In this document: positions 18,903-28,391 of the stretch, piece by piece
Numbering within the stretch: the stretch's first letter is position 1
Layout: each line of letters opens with the position of its first letter
Source: Suillus spraguei
Taxonomy: Eukaryota; Basidiomycota; Agaricomycetes; Boletales; Suillaceae
Direction: 5' to 3'
Assembly (NCBI GenBank): GCA_016800925.1
Contig: JABCPU010000727.1
Span: 1-28,391 of the forward strand
DNA: 28,391 nt
Translations under genes and position numbers: made by a program
Notes under the pieces: generated by a model
What the model was told of the DNA's origin: nothing
What the model saw: the letters and a program-made list of their open reading frames with translations, nothing else
Database searches by the model: none

Positions 18903-20343
18903 ATGTCTTTCCCCACTGCCTACATTACCCCGTCACGTGCCACCAATGACTCCGACTCTGAAGCGAACAATACGGAACCTCACCGCAGAAATCGATAACC
19001 TCCTACATCGAAGCCGCCATCCTCTGTGAGGGACATGCCCTCGAAATCGACAGAATCTCACCGAAAGAGGTGCTTCCCCGCCTACTCATCGTTAACATCA
19101 TCCGCACCGCAGCCCTCATCGAAGCCACCGCCAAAGAAACACGAATCACACTCCGTCACCGTTCATTCATCTTCAAAAACGCATTCGTGCTTACGCTATG
19201 CTGTTGCTTCCCGATTCTTTTAAAATGATGTTGAAGAAGCTATTCACATCATTGCCGAACGTCGAGCAGGCGTTGCTCGACCTCCCTCTCCGCAAGAGAT
19301 ACGCCACTTCCTATCCAGCACCCCTTCTTCGCGTTTATTCTAGTCTTGACGCCTTTACTGGCCTATACACTGCTGTGCAAGAAATGGGCAACTCACCAAA
19401 CAGTTGTCGAACCATCCAGCAATCAGTCGCTGAAACCAGAGCGCCAGAAACTAGTAGAAGAAGCCATCACTGATTACAACAAACGCAAGTGATCTTGCAT
19501 CTCCCGAACCCATCCCCATCGAACAATCAACTCTCACCTCCGCCACGTCACTCTTGATTGCCCTGATTGGCTGTATGAACCTGCACAGAGAGCAGTTGAG
19601 GCCGCTAAACTATAGGTATCCCGCACCGAGTTGGTAACACTCGGCCCTCGACTTCGCGACCTTCATATCATCCCCCATGTCATCCCATCGTCATTCGGTC
19701 CTATGGACCCGTTTCACCAGTCTTAGTAAAAGACTTCGGTATCACTTCCCCTCTTCTCCACCGAACTTCTTGCAGCTGCTGAACGAGCAGTCACCCCGGA
19801 CCTCCCGAATCAGCATACACTTTCCCCGCTCAACAGGCCAACTTAAGCGGCAGAACACCCTTGCCTTAAAACGTATGAGAAGAAGAAGGGAAAGAAGCGC
19901 GCCAGATCCACTAGTCCACGCCCATCATTTCTCCGTCTCCCTTACGCAAAGTTCATTCCAACCCTGACGAGAACATGAAATGCCGTCTGTGGATTGCTAG
20001 GACATCGTCAAAAGAATTGTGCGGAATATCAGTGCAAGGTTTGCAGATATTGGTCGCCACTCATTTATCCCTCTACTGTCCTAACCGAGTTGGGCCTCCT
20101 CCCTTCGAGTTAACTTGGAAAGATGAAGGATTTATGACGCACTTCGTGCTTGGGAAAAGCAGCTTGACGATGAACGTATTCGGCAGAGAAAAGAAGGGAC
20201 TCTAAACGACGCGCTGGTCTTGGAGAAGCTAAGTACATGATGAGTGGATCCTTTGCTGATGAAGACTACGAATGAGCGATGATCCCGTTTACTATGCGAA
20301 CCAAGATGAGTAAAGTCGGTGACTTTACGTGTAAAAGGGGGTA
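18903..20343 (+). pseudogene. Extra post-pol ORF with CCHC knuckle, copy 1
   Basis: Same-sense coding sequence of about 1.4 kb between the pol stop and the polypurine tract, where an env would sit. It starts at MSFPTATSPRH (18903). Readable parts include a Ser/Pro-rich N-terminus, a helical block around 19200-19330, a basic stretch near 19870, and a zinc knuckle at about 19980-20020 (LLGHRQKNC following a Cys pair) with a second Cys pair in QCKVC. A charged C-terminus ends near VGDFT just before the polypurine tract. There is no signal peptide or membrane segment, so it is not envelope-like. The product is presumably a nucleic-acid-binding protein, function unknown. Frames are broken by indels, but copy 2 carries the same ORF. 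Confidence 0.6.
20333..20341 (+). other. Polypurine tract, copy 1
   Basis: AAAAGGGGG, separated from the 3' LTR (20345) by TAA. It would prime plus-strand DNA synthesis. The same tract is present in copy 2. Confidence 0.8.
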
Positions 20344-20344
20344 A

Positions 20345-20803
20345 TGTTACAATCGTACGTGCCCCTATTCATTTTCTACTCATTTACCTTGTATATTACA
20401 TAACATGACTCTGACTCATATGCTCAACGCATCTGTACTATAGTTGCCTTCCTTCTTTGGATACGCACTTACATTCTCACTTCTCTTGGTCTGTGCGCAC
20501 ATATTGGCCTATTTAAGCACAGTGTACTTGTAGTAGATTCCCTACTTTAATCTTACTGGGTTTTACCTGGAATCTCCTTCGCTTAGGTCTCCAACCTAAG
20601 TCGTCTTGAATCGTCTCTAAGTCTAAGCACTCCTTAGCCTTAGTCTCTATTCTCGCGGATACCTCTTAGACTTGTCTTTGAGGCTGAACCCTTGATCGTA
20701 CTCGGAACGCGTTCCTTGTACTTTCACCTTGTCTCTTCTTGACATTGTAAGAACTCCCAGCAGACCGTCTGTGTCTTTTCACTGTCGCTGGTGACGCACC
20801 CCA
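20345..20803 (+). repeat. 3' LTR of copy 1, last 10 bp missing
   Basis: Begins TGTTACAATCG like the 5' LTR and runs to GCACCCCA, then departs into TTTTTTACG and a 40 T run. The terminal GTTCGTAACA is absent, so this LTR end lacks the inverted terminus and any target duplication. Confidence 0.88.
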
Positions 20804-20811
20804 TTTTTTAC

Positions 20812-20852
<41 letters not shown>
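20804..20852. repeat. Junction between the two copies: TTTTTTACG plus T40
   Basis: Nine bases (TTTTTTACG, 20804-20812) and then an uninterrupted run of 40 T (20813-20852) separate two 3' LTR ends that face each other. Neither LTR is complete at this point. The run could be a filled-in repair junction, an expanded homopolymer or an assembly join. Confidence 0.85.
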
Positions 20853-20855
<3 letters not shown>

Positions 20856-21305
20856 TGGGGTGGCGTCACCAGCGACAGTGAAAGACACAGCGGTCTGCTG
20901 GGAGTTCTTACAATGTCAAAAGGACAAGGTGAAAGTACAAGGAACGCGTTCCAGTACGATCAAGGGTTCAGCCTCAAGAAAGTCAAGAGGTATCGCGAGA
21001 ATAGAGACTAAGGCTAAGGAGTGCTTAGACTTAGAGACGATTCAAGACGACTTAGGTTGGAGACCTAAGCGAAGGAGATTCCAGGTAAAACCCAGTAAGA
21101 TTAAAGTAGGAATCTACTACAAGTACACTGTGCTTAAATAGGCCAATATGTGCGCACAGACCAAGAGAGCGTGAGAAGTAAGTGCGTATCCAAAGAGGAA
21201 GGCAACTATAGTACAGATGCGTTGAGCATATGAGTCAGAGTCATGTTACGTAATATACAAGGTAAATGAAGTAGAAAATGAATAGGGGCACGTACGATTG
21301 TAACA
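20853..21305 (-). repeat. 3' LTR of copy 2, end trimmed
   Basis: Reads on the minus strand from TGTTACAATCG (21305) to CCCCAGTT (20853). The terminal CGTAACA is absent and replaced by the T/A run. Confidence 0.88.
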
Positions 21306-21308
21306 TTA

Positions 21309-21318
21309 CCCCCTTTTT
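21309..21318 (-). other. Polypurine tract, copy 2
   Basis: AAAAAGGGGG on the minus strand, just before the 3' LTR, with one more A than in copy 1. Confidence 0.8.
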
Positions 21319-22750
21319 ACACGTAAAGTCACCGACTTTACTCATCTTGGTTCGCATAGTAAACGGGATCATCGCTAACTCGTAGTCTTCATCAGCAAAG
21401 ATCCACTCATCATGTACTTGCTTCTTCAAGACCAGCGCGCGTTTAGAGTCCTTCTTCTTCTCTGCCTGAATACGTTCATCGTCAAGCTGTTTTCCCAAGT
21501 ACGAAGTGCGTCATAGAATCCTTCATCCTTCCAGTTAACTCGAAGGGAGGAGGTCCAACTCGGTGAGGACAGTAAGGGATAAATGGTGGCGACCAATATC
21601 TGCAAACCTTGCACTGATATTCCGCACAATTCTTTTGACGATGTCCTAGCAATCCACAGAGCGGCACTTCATATTCTCGTCAGGGTTGGAATGGACTTTG
21701 CGTAAGGGAGACGGAGAAATGATGGGTGTGGGCTAGTGGATCTGGCGCGCTTCTTTCCCTTTTCTTCTCATACGTTTTAAGGCAAGGGTATTGCCGCTTA
21801 AGTTGCGCTTGTTGAGCGGGGATAAGTGTATGCCGATGTGGGAGGTCCGGGGTGACTGCTCGTTCAGCAGCCGCAAGAAGTTCGTAGAGAAGAGGGGAGT
21901 GATGCCAAAGTCTTTTACTAAGACTGGCGAGACGGGTCCATGGACCGAATGACGATGGGATAGACATGGGGGATGTATATGAAGGTCGCGAAGTCGGGGC
22001 CGAGTGTTACCAACTCGTGGCAGGGATACCTAGTAGTTTAGCGGCCTCACACTGCTCCTTGTGCAGGTTCATACAGCCAATCGGGCAGTCAAGGAGTCGT
22101 GACGGAGGTGAGAGTTGATTGTTCGATGGGAGATGGGTTCGGGGATGCAAGATCAGCTTGCGTTTGTTGTAATCAGTGATGGCTTCTTCTACTAGGTTTC
22201 TGGCCGCTCTGTTTCAGCGACTGATTGCTGGATGGTTCGACAACTGTGTTGGTGAGTTGTCCAATTTCTTGCACAGCAGTGTATAGGCCAGTAAAGGCAT
22301 CAAGACTAGAATAAACGCGAAGAAGGGGTGCTGGATAGGAAGTGGCGTATCTCTTGCGGAGAGGGAGGTCGAGCAACGCCTGCTCGACGTTCGGCAATGA
22401 TGTGAATAGCTTCTTCAACATCATTCTTAAAGAATCGGGAAGCAACAGCATAGCGTAAGCACGAATGCGTTTTTGAAGATGAATGAAACGGTGACGGAGT
22501 GTGATTCTGTGTTTCTTTAGCGGTGGCTTCGATGAGGGCTGCGGTGCGGATGATGTTAACGAGAGTAGGCGGGGAAGCACCTCTTTCGTGAGGATTCTTT
22601 CGATTTCGAGGGCATGTCCCTCACAGAGGATGGCGGCTTCGATGTAGGAGGTGTTGTCGATTTCTGCGGTGAGAGTTCCGTATTGTTCGCTTCAGAGTCG
22701 GAGTCATTGGTGGCACAGTGACGGGGTGATGTAGCAGTGGGGAAAGACAT
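21310..22750 (-). pseudogene. Extra post-pol ORF with CCHC knuckle, copy 2
   Basis: Starts MSFPTATSPRHCATND at 22750, 50 bp after the pol stop (22800-22802). Longer open pieces than copy 1: 22580-22173 (SAPQPSSKPPLKKHR, a leucine-rich block, TGLYTAVQEIGQLTN), 21967-21680 (basic, KTYEKKRERS), and a zinc-knuckle piece at about 21660-21590 with CGLLGHRQKNC and QCKVC. The C-terminus has DDERIQAEKKKDSKRALVLKK and EDYELAMIPFTMRTKMSKVGDFT (21498-21330). Two overlapping frames look coding around 22200-22650, so the true path is uncertain. It is shared with copy 1 in the same place, so it belongs to the element. No transmembrane segment is seen. Confidence 0.62.
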
Positions 22751-22799
22751 TTCGATGTGTAGTTGATCAGTGCTGATGCGGTTGATTGACTGAAGGATA

Positions 22800-25700
22800 T
22801 CAGAGGGCGTGTTGCTTCTTATAAGCATTCAAGATTCGGCGGAGTTCTTCAAGTTCTTTTCTGGGAGCCATTCGTTATCTCCCGATGATATCCTTTCCAG
22901 AAACAAGATAACGTCGGCGATTGCCGGTTCCTTTGTGAGAAAGAATTGCTTCATTTCATATTCTTCTTCTTCTTCGATGATGTCAGGTGGTGGTTCGGGA
23001 AGTTCGGCCGTGTACGTCCGTTTCGCTATAGGATGATAAGACAGAAGCGTGGAACGTGGGTGAATCTTCCACTGCGGAGGAGTTTGAGTGTGAACGTGAT
23101 GGGAGATAAGACATCGATGATCGGGAAAGGTCCGTATCGTTTCGGGCAGTTTCCTTGATGGGAGTTTGAGTCTAAGATTAGCGGCAGATAGCCAAACCTT
23201 ATCTCCGATCTTCCATGGGGTGTACTTATCTCCTCGGGATCGTTCGGCCATTGTCTGCATTGCAATGTTATGACAGGCGATTGCTTCTTCTCTTATCTTC
23301 TGCAGAGATCGTACTCGATCTTCTGCTGCGGGGACGGATGAATCAGGGATAAGGTGAGGGATAGCGCGTGGTTCATATCCCATCATCAAATAGAAGGGTG
23401 ATGCATTCCTTGCATCATGTTTTCGGTGGTTGTGGACGAATTCGGCGATTGGTAGGTGTTCTACCCAATCTTCAGGGTTGTTCGGCAATAAATGCGAGTA
23501 TGTTTCAAGTTCTTGATTAGCCTTTCAGTTTGACCATCAGTCTGTGGGTGGTAAGCCGTGGATGGAGCGATGACGTAGTCGAGAAGTCGGGCAAGTTCCT
23601 TTGAGAAGCGAGATAGGAATTGCGGTCCTCGATCCGAGATGACTTTGTCATGGAGTCCAAATCGTCGGTAAACATGTTTTAAAAATAGCTTAGCCACACC
23701 TTCTGAAGTGATGGTTTTCAAACAAGGGATAATAATTACCCCCTTCGTAAGGCCATGGTCTACCACGACCATGATACTGTCAAAGCCTCCAGAGACGGGA
23801 GGTCAGTGATAAGATCAACAGAGACCTGGAGAAGGGCGAACAGCCGACGAGGAATAGGCGTGAGCGGGGGCGAACAGGGATGAGTATCCGCTTTCATTTG
23901 CTGACAAAGGGCGCAACCCTCAACGTATTTCCGAATATAAGAGCCCATTGCAGGCCACCAGGCTTCCGTTTACGAGTTCTTCAGTTTTGAATCTACCGGG
24001 GTGTCCCGCGGTAGGATGATCATGATACCTTTTCAGGATATCGGAGCGATGCGCCGGGGAATATAGGCGCGATTCTTAAAATAGAGGACGTTCTCCTCAA
24101 TCTTCCAATCAGAGAGTGCCGATTTCATAGGGGGAAGGCACACGCCATCAAGGGCATCAGACGCTGTTTGAAAACAGGGTCGTCGAGGGGTCAGAGGATG
24201 ACAGCACATCCTTCAAGTCGGTGTCAATAAGACGAACGAATAGAGCGTCAGGGAGGAGGGTCTGGTCCTCGTTATCGTCTTTGCCAGAGTCATAATCAGG
24301 CCGGCGGGATAGTGCATCAGGTACTGCTAATTTAGTACCTGCAACGTGATGCAGTTCAATGTCATAATAGACAAAATCAATTGCCAACGTGCTTGGCGAC
24401 GGGTAGCTTCTGTGCACTTCTAAAGTACAGAAGGTTCTTGTGGTCGGTGAATACCAGGACAGGGTGTGGGTTTCCTTCGAGATAATGACGCCATTCGTTC
24501 AATGCCCGGATCACGGCAAGGAGTTCCCGATCAAAGATCTGGTAATTGCGTTCTGCGGGGTTCAAAGACTGTGAGAGATATGCACATGGGTGATAAACAC
24601 CATTCTCATCAGTCTGCAGGAGAACTCCCCAGTTGCTACGAGCGAAGCGTCGGTAGCAATGGCAAATTGTCGGGAAGGATCAGGGTTACGGAGTACCGGT
24701 TGGGAAGTGAAGCGTCGTTTCAATTCTTCGAAGGTGTCCATACATTCGGTTGACCATTCAAAGGCCTTATCTTTCTTTGTCAAATCGATAAGGGGTCGGC
24801 GATGTCAGAATAGTGGGAAATGAACGTGCGGTAGAAGTTGCAAAAGCCGAGGAATGACCGAACATCTTTTACAGATTTCGGGATTGGCCATTCGGAGATT
24901 CCCTTGGTTTTGGCGGTTCCATAGCAACTTGTCCGGGGCGAATTATCATTCCGAGGTATTCCACTTCTTCTGCATCGAAGGTGCATTTCTCCGGTTTCAA
25001 GAACAGGTGTTCTTTCGTATTTTCATCAAAACTCGTCTGTCCGTTCACGGTGTTCTGCCATAGTCGTAGAGAAAATCAGGATATCGTCCATGTAGATAAC
25101 CATCCATCCTTCATTGATTTCTTGTTGAAAGGTGCGATTCATGTATGCTTGAAAGTTGCTGGGGAATTGCAAAGGCCAAAGAACATGACGTTCGGTTCAA
25201 AGAGGCCAAATTCCGTGGTAAAAGCAGCTTTCCACCTATCATCAGGATGGATGCGAATGTTGTTATAACCGGACCGAATATCCATTTTCGTAAAGAACTG
25301 TGCGTTATGAAGACGTGCGACAAGGGAAATAGGGAGTGGGAGCGGATATGCGTTCTTGACTGTCCAATCATTGATGTAGCGATAATCTTGACAGGGACGC
25401 AATTCTCCACTCTTCTTTCCCACAAAGAAGAAGCCACTGGCTTGAGGTGATTTCGATTCTGAGATAAACCTTTCGCAACGTTTTCATCGATAAACGTTTT
25501 GACGCAGCGCGTTCTTTTTCCGATAGCGGGTAAACCTTAGACGTGCGAGGGATAAAACCGGGTTTGGTGTCGATCCGATGATCGATACCAGGGCGTTCGG
25601 GGGTAGTTTGTTCATCCGTCTTTAGCAAAGACGTCTGCGAAGTCGTGCAAATAATCCGGGACCAATTCTTCGAAGGATTTCTTTTTCTTTTCCTTCTCAT

Positions 25701-26851
25701 CCGTGGCGAATTCCTGAGCTTTGTTACTATATTTCGGAGGGAAGGGGAATTGTGGAGTAGGGAGGATTGTTCGAGTTGAGAAGTTCCATCACGTGTCAAG
25801 GGTGTATCCATGGATACTTCTTCTATATCCTCATGCTAACTCCATCGGTGTCGTATTCCACAAGAAATTCTCCATCTCCTAGTTCTAAGAGGAAATTTCA
25901 CGTACTTCTGGCGCATGCCAGACGTCGTTCATGGTATCGAATTGGTCATCATCCTCGTTGGGATCAACGAGGGCACGGGTTCTTCTTTATCGGGATTTCT
26001 TCTATTGAAGCTGAAAGGGTTTTCGGGGGAACGAAGAACTTGGATAGTTTCGGTACGTTGGTGCTTCGCCCTGGGAGTTCTTCTTCTGTTTTCTCTTTCC
26101 ATGTTTCTGTTCTTCTATTGGCCGTTGCTCAATAGGTTCTTGTCCGACCCGATGCTCGGGTTCAGATTCATTCTTGCGCTTTCTGCGCGAGGGATCGGTG
26201 ACACTGCTCGGGCAGTTGTACACGTGGAGTGGGTTCTTAGTACGTGGCATTCGTACTTCTGGTTCTGGTCTTCAGGAACATCAATAGGAGAGCGATGAAT
26301 GGTTTCGGAAGACGGGAATGTTGCCATCTGGTATGGTGTTGAAAAGTCGGGGCAACCCGTTCTTCTTTCGTCTTCATCCAGATCGATTTCGATCTCATCT
26401 GATTTCTCTGTCCGTGAAAGGACAAGTGTTTCAGCAGCCCATCTATAATTGGGTTCATTGCTCGTAACCATGGATTCCAAGGAGGATTTGATCTCTTCTT
26501 CCTAGTTTGGTGATGTTGAATTTTCCATACATGGTTCGGTCGTCATTTTGACCACTAGAGGCAGTAATGCGTGATTGGTCCTCCTTTTATGAGGGTTCCA
26601 TCTGCCGTTGTAACTCGAAATGGTTCTTTGAGTTTTCGTCGTGTGATTTGATGGAGTTTCACAAACTCTTCTGAGATGAATGTTCCTGCTGCTCCTGAAT
26701 CGATAACAGCGGTGGTGTCGACGGATTTCAAGCGAGTACGCGAGTGGAGGGTGATAGGGACACGAAGTTCTTTTCTTTCACCTACAGCGCGTACAAGTCT
26801 TAGTAATACATTGGGAGAAACATACGTCGAATCTTTGTTTCTCCAAGTCAA
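22800..26851 (-). pseudogene. pol: pol of chromovirus copy 2 (PR-RT-RH-IN-chromodomain)
   Basis: The protease is intact here (VIDSGAAGTFISEEF, 26710-26660), within a 98-codon open piece. [33 protein letters not shown], and YMDD at 25083-25094. RNase H about 24690-24270: [48 protein letters not shown]. Integrase about 24050-23460: [31 protein letters not shown] and [17 protein letters not shown]. Here the catalytic Glu region is in frame, unlike in copy 1. The chromodomain lies at about 22990-22820, with its central part in one frame and [15 protein letters not shown] in another. Frame breaks differ from copy 1: for example, copy 2 lacks a C in the segment encoding YLVSWKGY, whereas copy 1 lacks a G just after it. 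Confidence 0.88.
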
Positions 26852-26870
26852 AAATCCTCAACAATCCGTC

Positions 26871-27679
26871 TCACGGTTTCTTCATCTTCTTCTTCCCTTT
26901 GACTTCGGTTTGTCGGAGCGGGGTCTTCTTCTTTCTGTCAGGACAATTATGGATGCGGTGTCCTGTTTTCTTGCATCCGAAGCATTGTCCTTTCTTCATG
27001 CATTCGGATCTCTCCATATCGGAGATTCGATCTACGACCATTGCGTTGGAATCACGGTTCGGAATATACCGTGCATTCCCGTAGTTCTTCTTCTTCTGTT
27101 GTGGAGTATGACGTGTCCTCATGGCTTAAGCCGATGATGGGCGTTGTCAATAGCAACGCATTGCAGCACAACATCTCTGAATATTTCGGAGACATCTCCT
27201 GTATTGAAAAGCTTTGTAAGGATACCCCAATTAAGGCCGTCTTGGAAGAACTGGATCTTCGTCGCGTTGTCGGTGATCTGAGCCTTGGCTGCAAGTGCCT
27301 CAAAGTCAGCGACATAGGTGTGGAGATCTCCAGTTCCTTGTTTGAGATCTCTAAGCTGTGAGCGCGGTTCCTTTGGTATCCACTGGTTCGAATGCTTCTT
27401 TGAAGCTCTTCATAAAATCTACCATCGTCCCATAACCAACTTTTTGTCCCGAAGTGTCGGTAGATTGGGCGTGTTCAAGGAATTGTTCCTTCCAAGACTT
27501 GGCATTCTTTCGGTCATAAAGGATGTTATGTAGATGATCTTCTGCTTGTCGGTGGTGTAAAGCTTTTCATTGATGTCAAAGTGCAAATTGCACGACTGGA
27601 TAAACTCGCGAGAGTTATCACGATCTCCATCAAAACCAATCGGTTGACCGATCTTGTATTCGAATTCTTTGGTCGACAT
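26871..27679 (-). pseudogene. gag: gag of chromovirus copy 2
   Basis: ATG 27679 (MSTKEFEYKIGQP) starts one codon shorter than copy 1. The frame is lost after SFMTE near 27515 through a one-base loss relative to copy 1. The capsid-domain sequence resumes in other frames. The C-terminal piece 27122-26871 is intact and contains the nucleocapsid CCHC knuckle CFGCKKTGHRIHNC followed by a Lys-rich tail ending KKMKKP and TGA. Between them the two copies cover the whole of Gag. Confidence 0.85.
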
Positions 27680-27861
27680 GGTTGATGATTCTTCTGTGAG
27701 TTATACTTTCTCGGTGCCTACACGCGCTGTCTTGCTGTCCGTCAGGGCTTTCTTCTGTCAGAGGGCTTCTCTTGACAATCTGCTCAGCGTACGCGTACGC
27801 TAGTCTGCTGATCTAGCGATCAGGGTTCAGGGTCGAAGACTGGATAGTCGACGATCAAAAG

Positions 27862-27872
27862 ACTTTAATCTT
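27862..27872 (-). other. Self-priming primer-binding site, copy 2
   Basis: On the minus strand AAGATTAAAGT, with one base between it and the LTR end. It is the exact reverse complement of the predicted mRNA 5' end at 28145-28135. The following bases differ from copy 1 (CTTTTGATCG against CCATTTTGCTCG), so the 11-mer is kept where its surroundings vary. Confidence 0.75.
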
Positions 27873-27873
27873 T

Positions 27874-28344
27874 TGTTACGAACTGGGGTGGCGTCACCAG
27901 CGACAGTGAAAAGACACAGACGGTCTGCTGGGAGTTCTTACAATGTCCAAAAGAGGACAAGGTGAAAGTACAAGGAACGCGTTCCGAGTACGATCAAGGG
28001 TTCAGCCTCAAAGACAAGTCTAAGAGGTATCCGCGAGAATAGAGACTAAGGCTAAGGAGTGCTTAGACTTAGAGACGATTCAAGACGACTTAGGTTGGAG
28101 ACCTAAGCGAAGGAGATTCCAGGTAAAACCCAGTAAGATTAAAGTAGGAATCTACTACAAGTACACTGTGCTTAAATAGGCCAATATGTGCGCACAGACC
28201 AAGAGAGCGTGAGAACGTAAGTGCGTATCCAAAGAAGGAAGGCAACTATAGTACAATGCGTTGAGCATATGAGTCAGAGTCATGTTACGTAATATACAAG
28301 GTAAATGAATAGGAAAATGAATAGGGGCACGTACGATTGTAACA
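27874..28344 (-). repeat. 5' LTR of copy 2
   Basis: 471 bp, complete, with TGTTACAATCG at 28344 and GTTCGTAACA at 27874 on the minus strand. It shares TACGTAAC and the AGAGAGCGTGAG variant with the copy 2 3' LTR, not with copy 1. Confidence 0.92.
28135..28178 (-). promoter_or_regulatory. LTR promoter of copy 2
   Basis: TATTTAA on the minus strand (28178-28172) lies 33 bp before ACTTTAATCTT (28145-28135), the predicted mRNA start, as in copy 1. Confidence 0.6.
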
Positions 28345-28391
28345 AAATCTACTTGTCCAAAATTTCAATGTGAATGAATTCAGAAAAAAAA

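Larger units (their letters stand above)
13297..20803 (+). mobile_element. Ty3/gypsy chromovirus copy 1 (plus strand)
   Basis: About 7.5 kb. 5' LTR 13297-13769, self-priming site 13771-13781, gag 13967-14781, pol 14801-18849 (protease, RT, RNase H, integrase, chromodomain), extra ORF 18903-20343, polypurine tract 20333-20341, and 3' LTR 20345-20803 missing its last 10 bp. The protease-RT-RNase H-integrase order defines Ty3/gypsy. The C-terminal chromodomain places it among chromoviruses, and the self-complementary primer site among the Tf1/sushi group. Copies 1 and 2 are close relatives but distinct: both LTRs of copy 1 have TACATAAC where both LTRs of copy 2 have TACGTAAC, so each copy keeps its own LTR pair. 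Frames are broken by single-base indels. Confidence 0.92.
20853..28344 (-). mobile_element. Ty3/gypsy chromovirus copy 2 (minus strand)
   Basis: Mirror image of copy 1, about 7.5 kb. Read right to left: 5' LTR 28344-27874, primer site 27872-27862, gag 27679-26871, pol 26851-22800, extra ORF 22750-21310, polypurine tract 21318-21309, and 3' LTR 21305-20853 missing about 7 bp at its end. The overall match to copy 1 is high at the DNA level, with scattered substitutions and single-base indels. Its frame breaks fall at different places from those of copy 1. The right flank after 28344 is AAATC, which does not match the AGTCT left of copy 1, so no shared target duplication brackets the pair. Confidence 0.92.

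Noticed and set aside
20813..20852. T40 as the poly(A) tail of a retroposed mRNA copy
   Set aside because: Both elements have complete 5' LTRs including sequence upstream of the predicted mRNA start, and polypurine tracts with LTRs at the 3' side. They integrated as LTR DNA, not as polyadenylated RNA copies.
20666..20869. ORFs with poly-Lys or poly-Phe (20666-20869 minus, 20791-21141 plus)
   Set aside because: Produced by the T40 run and LTR sequence; no coding evidence.
25368..26480. Plus-strand ORFs opposite copy 2 pol (for example 25767-26135 and 25915-26298)
   Set aside because: Antisense shadows of the chromovirus pol region; mirror versions appear opposite copy 1.
13292..28349. A common target duplication around the chromovirus pair
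   Set aside because: AGTCT on the left and AAATC on the right do not match, so the pair did not enter as one unit.

Overview
This window looks like a repeat-dense stretch of a filamentous basidiomycete genome, most likely an Agaricomycete. The evidence is short GT-AG introns of 48-66 nt, a Plavaka-type DNA transposase, a reverse transcriptase plus tyrosine recombinase element of the Ngaro/DIRS type, and chromodomain Ty3/gypsy elements of the Tf1/sushi type. No rRNA, tRNA, CRISPR array or bacterial-style operon is visible.

Layout. (a) 1-564: 3' part of an unrecognised spliced minus-strand gene running off the left edge. (b) 870-1553: a 684 bp MITE-like element with 42 bp inverted ends and TA flanks. 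(c) 1716-6447: a decayed Ngaro-like retroelement. It has a gag-like ORF1 ending in a CCCH finger, then an RT-RNase H ORF, then only the front part of a tyrosine recombinase. ORF1 is split by a 1295 bp solo LTR (2326-3620) with an exact 5 bp target duplication. (d) 6643-8539: a broken minus-strand gene with 81 bp coding repeats and a DUF6532-like C-terminus. (e) 8976-9861: an unrecognised minus-strand gene, divergent from (f) 9943-13023, a Plavaka transposase pseudogene. (g) 13297-28344: two near-identical, about 7.5 kb Ty3/gypsy chromovirus copies arranged tail to tail, one on each strand, joined by a 40 bp T run. They form a giant inverted repeat.

Each chromovirus copy carries LTR, an apparent self-priming site, gag (CCHC knuckle), pol (protease, RT, RNase H, integrase, chromodomain), an extra ORF after pol with its own CCHC knuckle, a polypurine tract and LTR. 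The primer site is 11 nt exactly complementary to the predicted 5' end of the element's own mRNA, in both copies, which is the Tf1 strategy.

Two modes of damage are visible. The Ngaro-like and Plavaka elements carry in-frame nonsense codons that nearly all fit C-to-T change, mostly CGA to TGA, as expected of old methylated repeats. The chromovirus copies are broken mostly by single-base length differences at different places in each copy. Those could be real decay of young copies or uncorrected sequencing error, and frame-break claims there need raw-read support.
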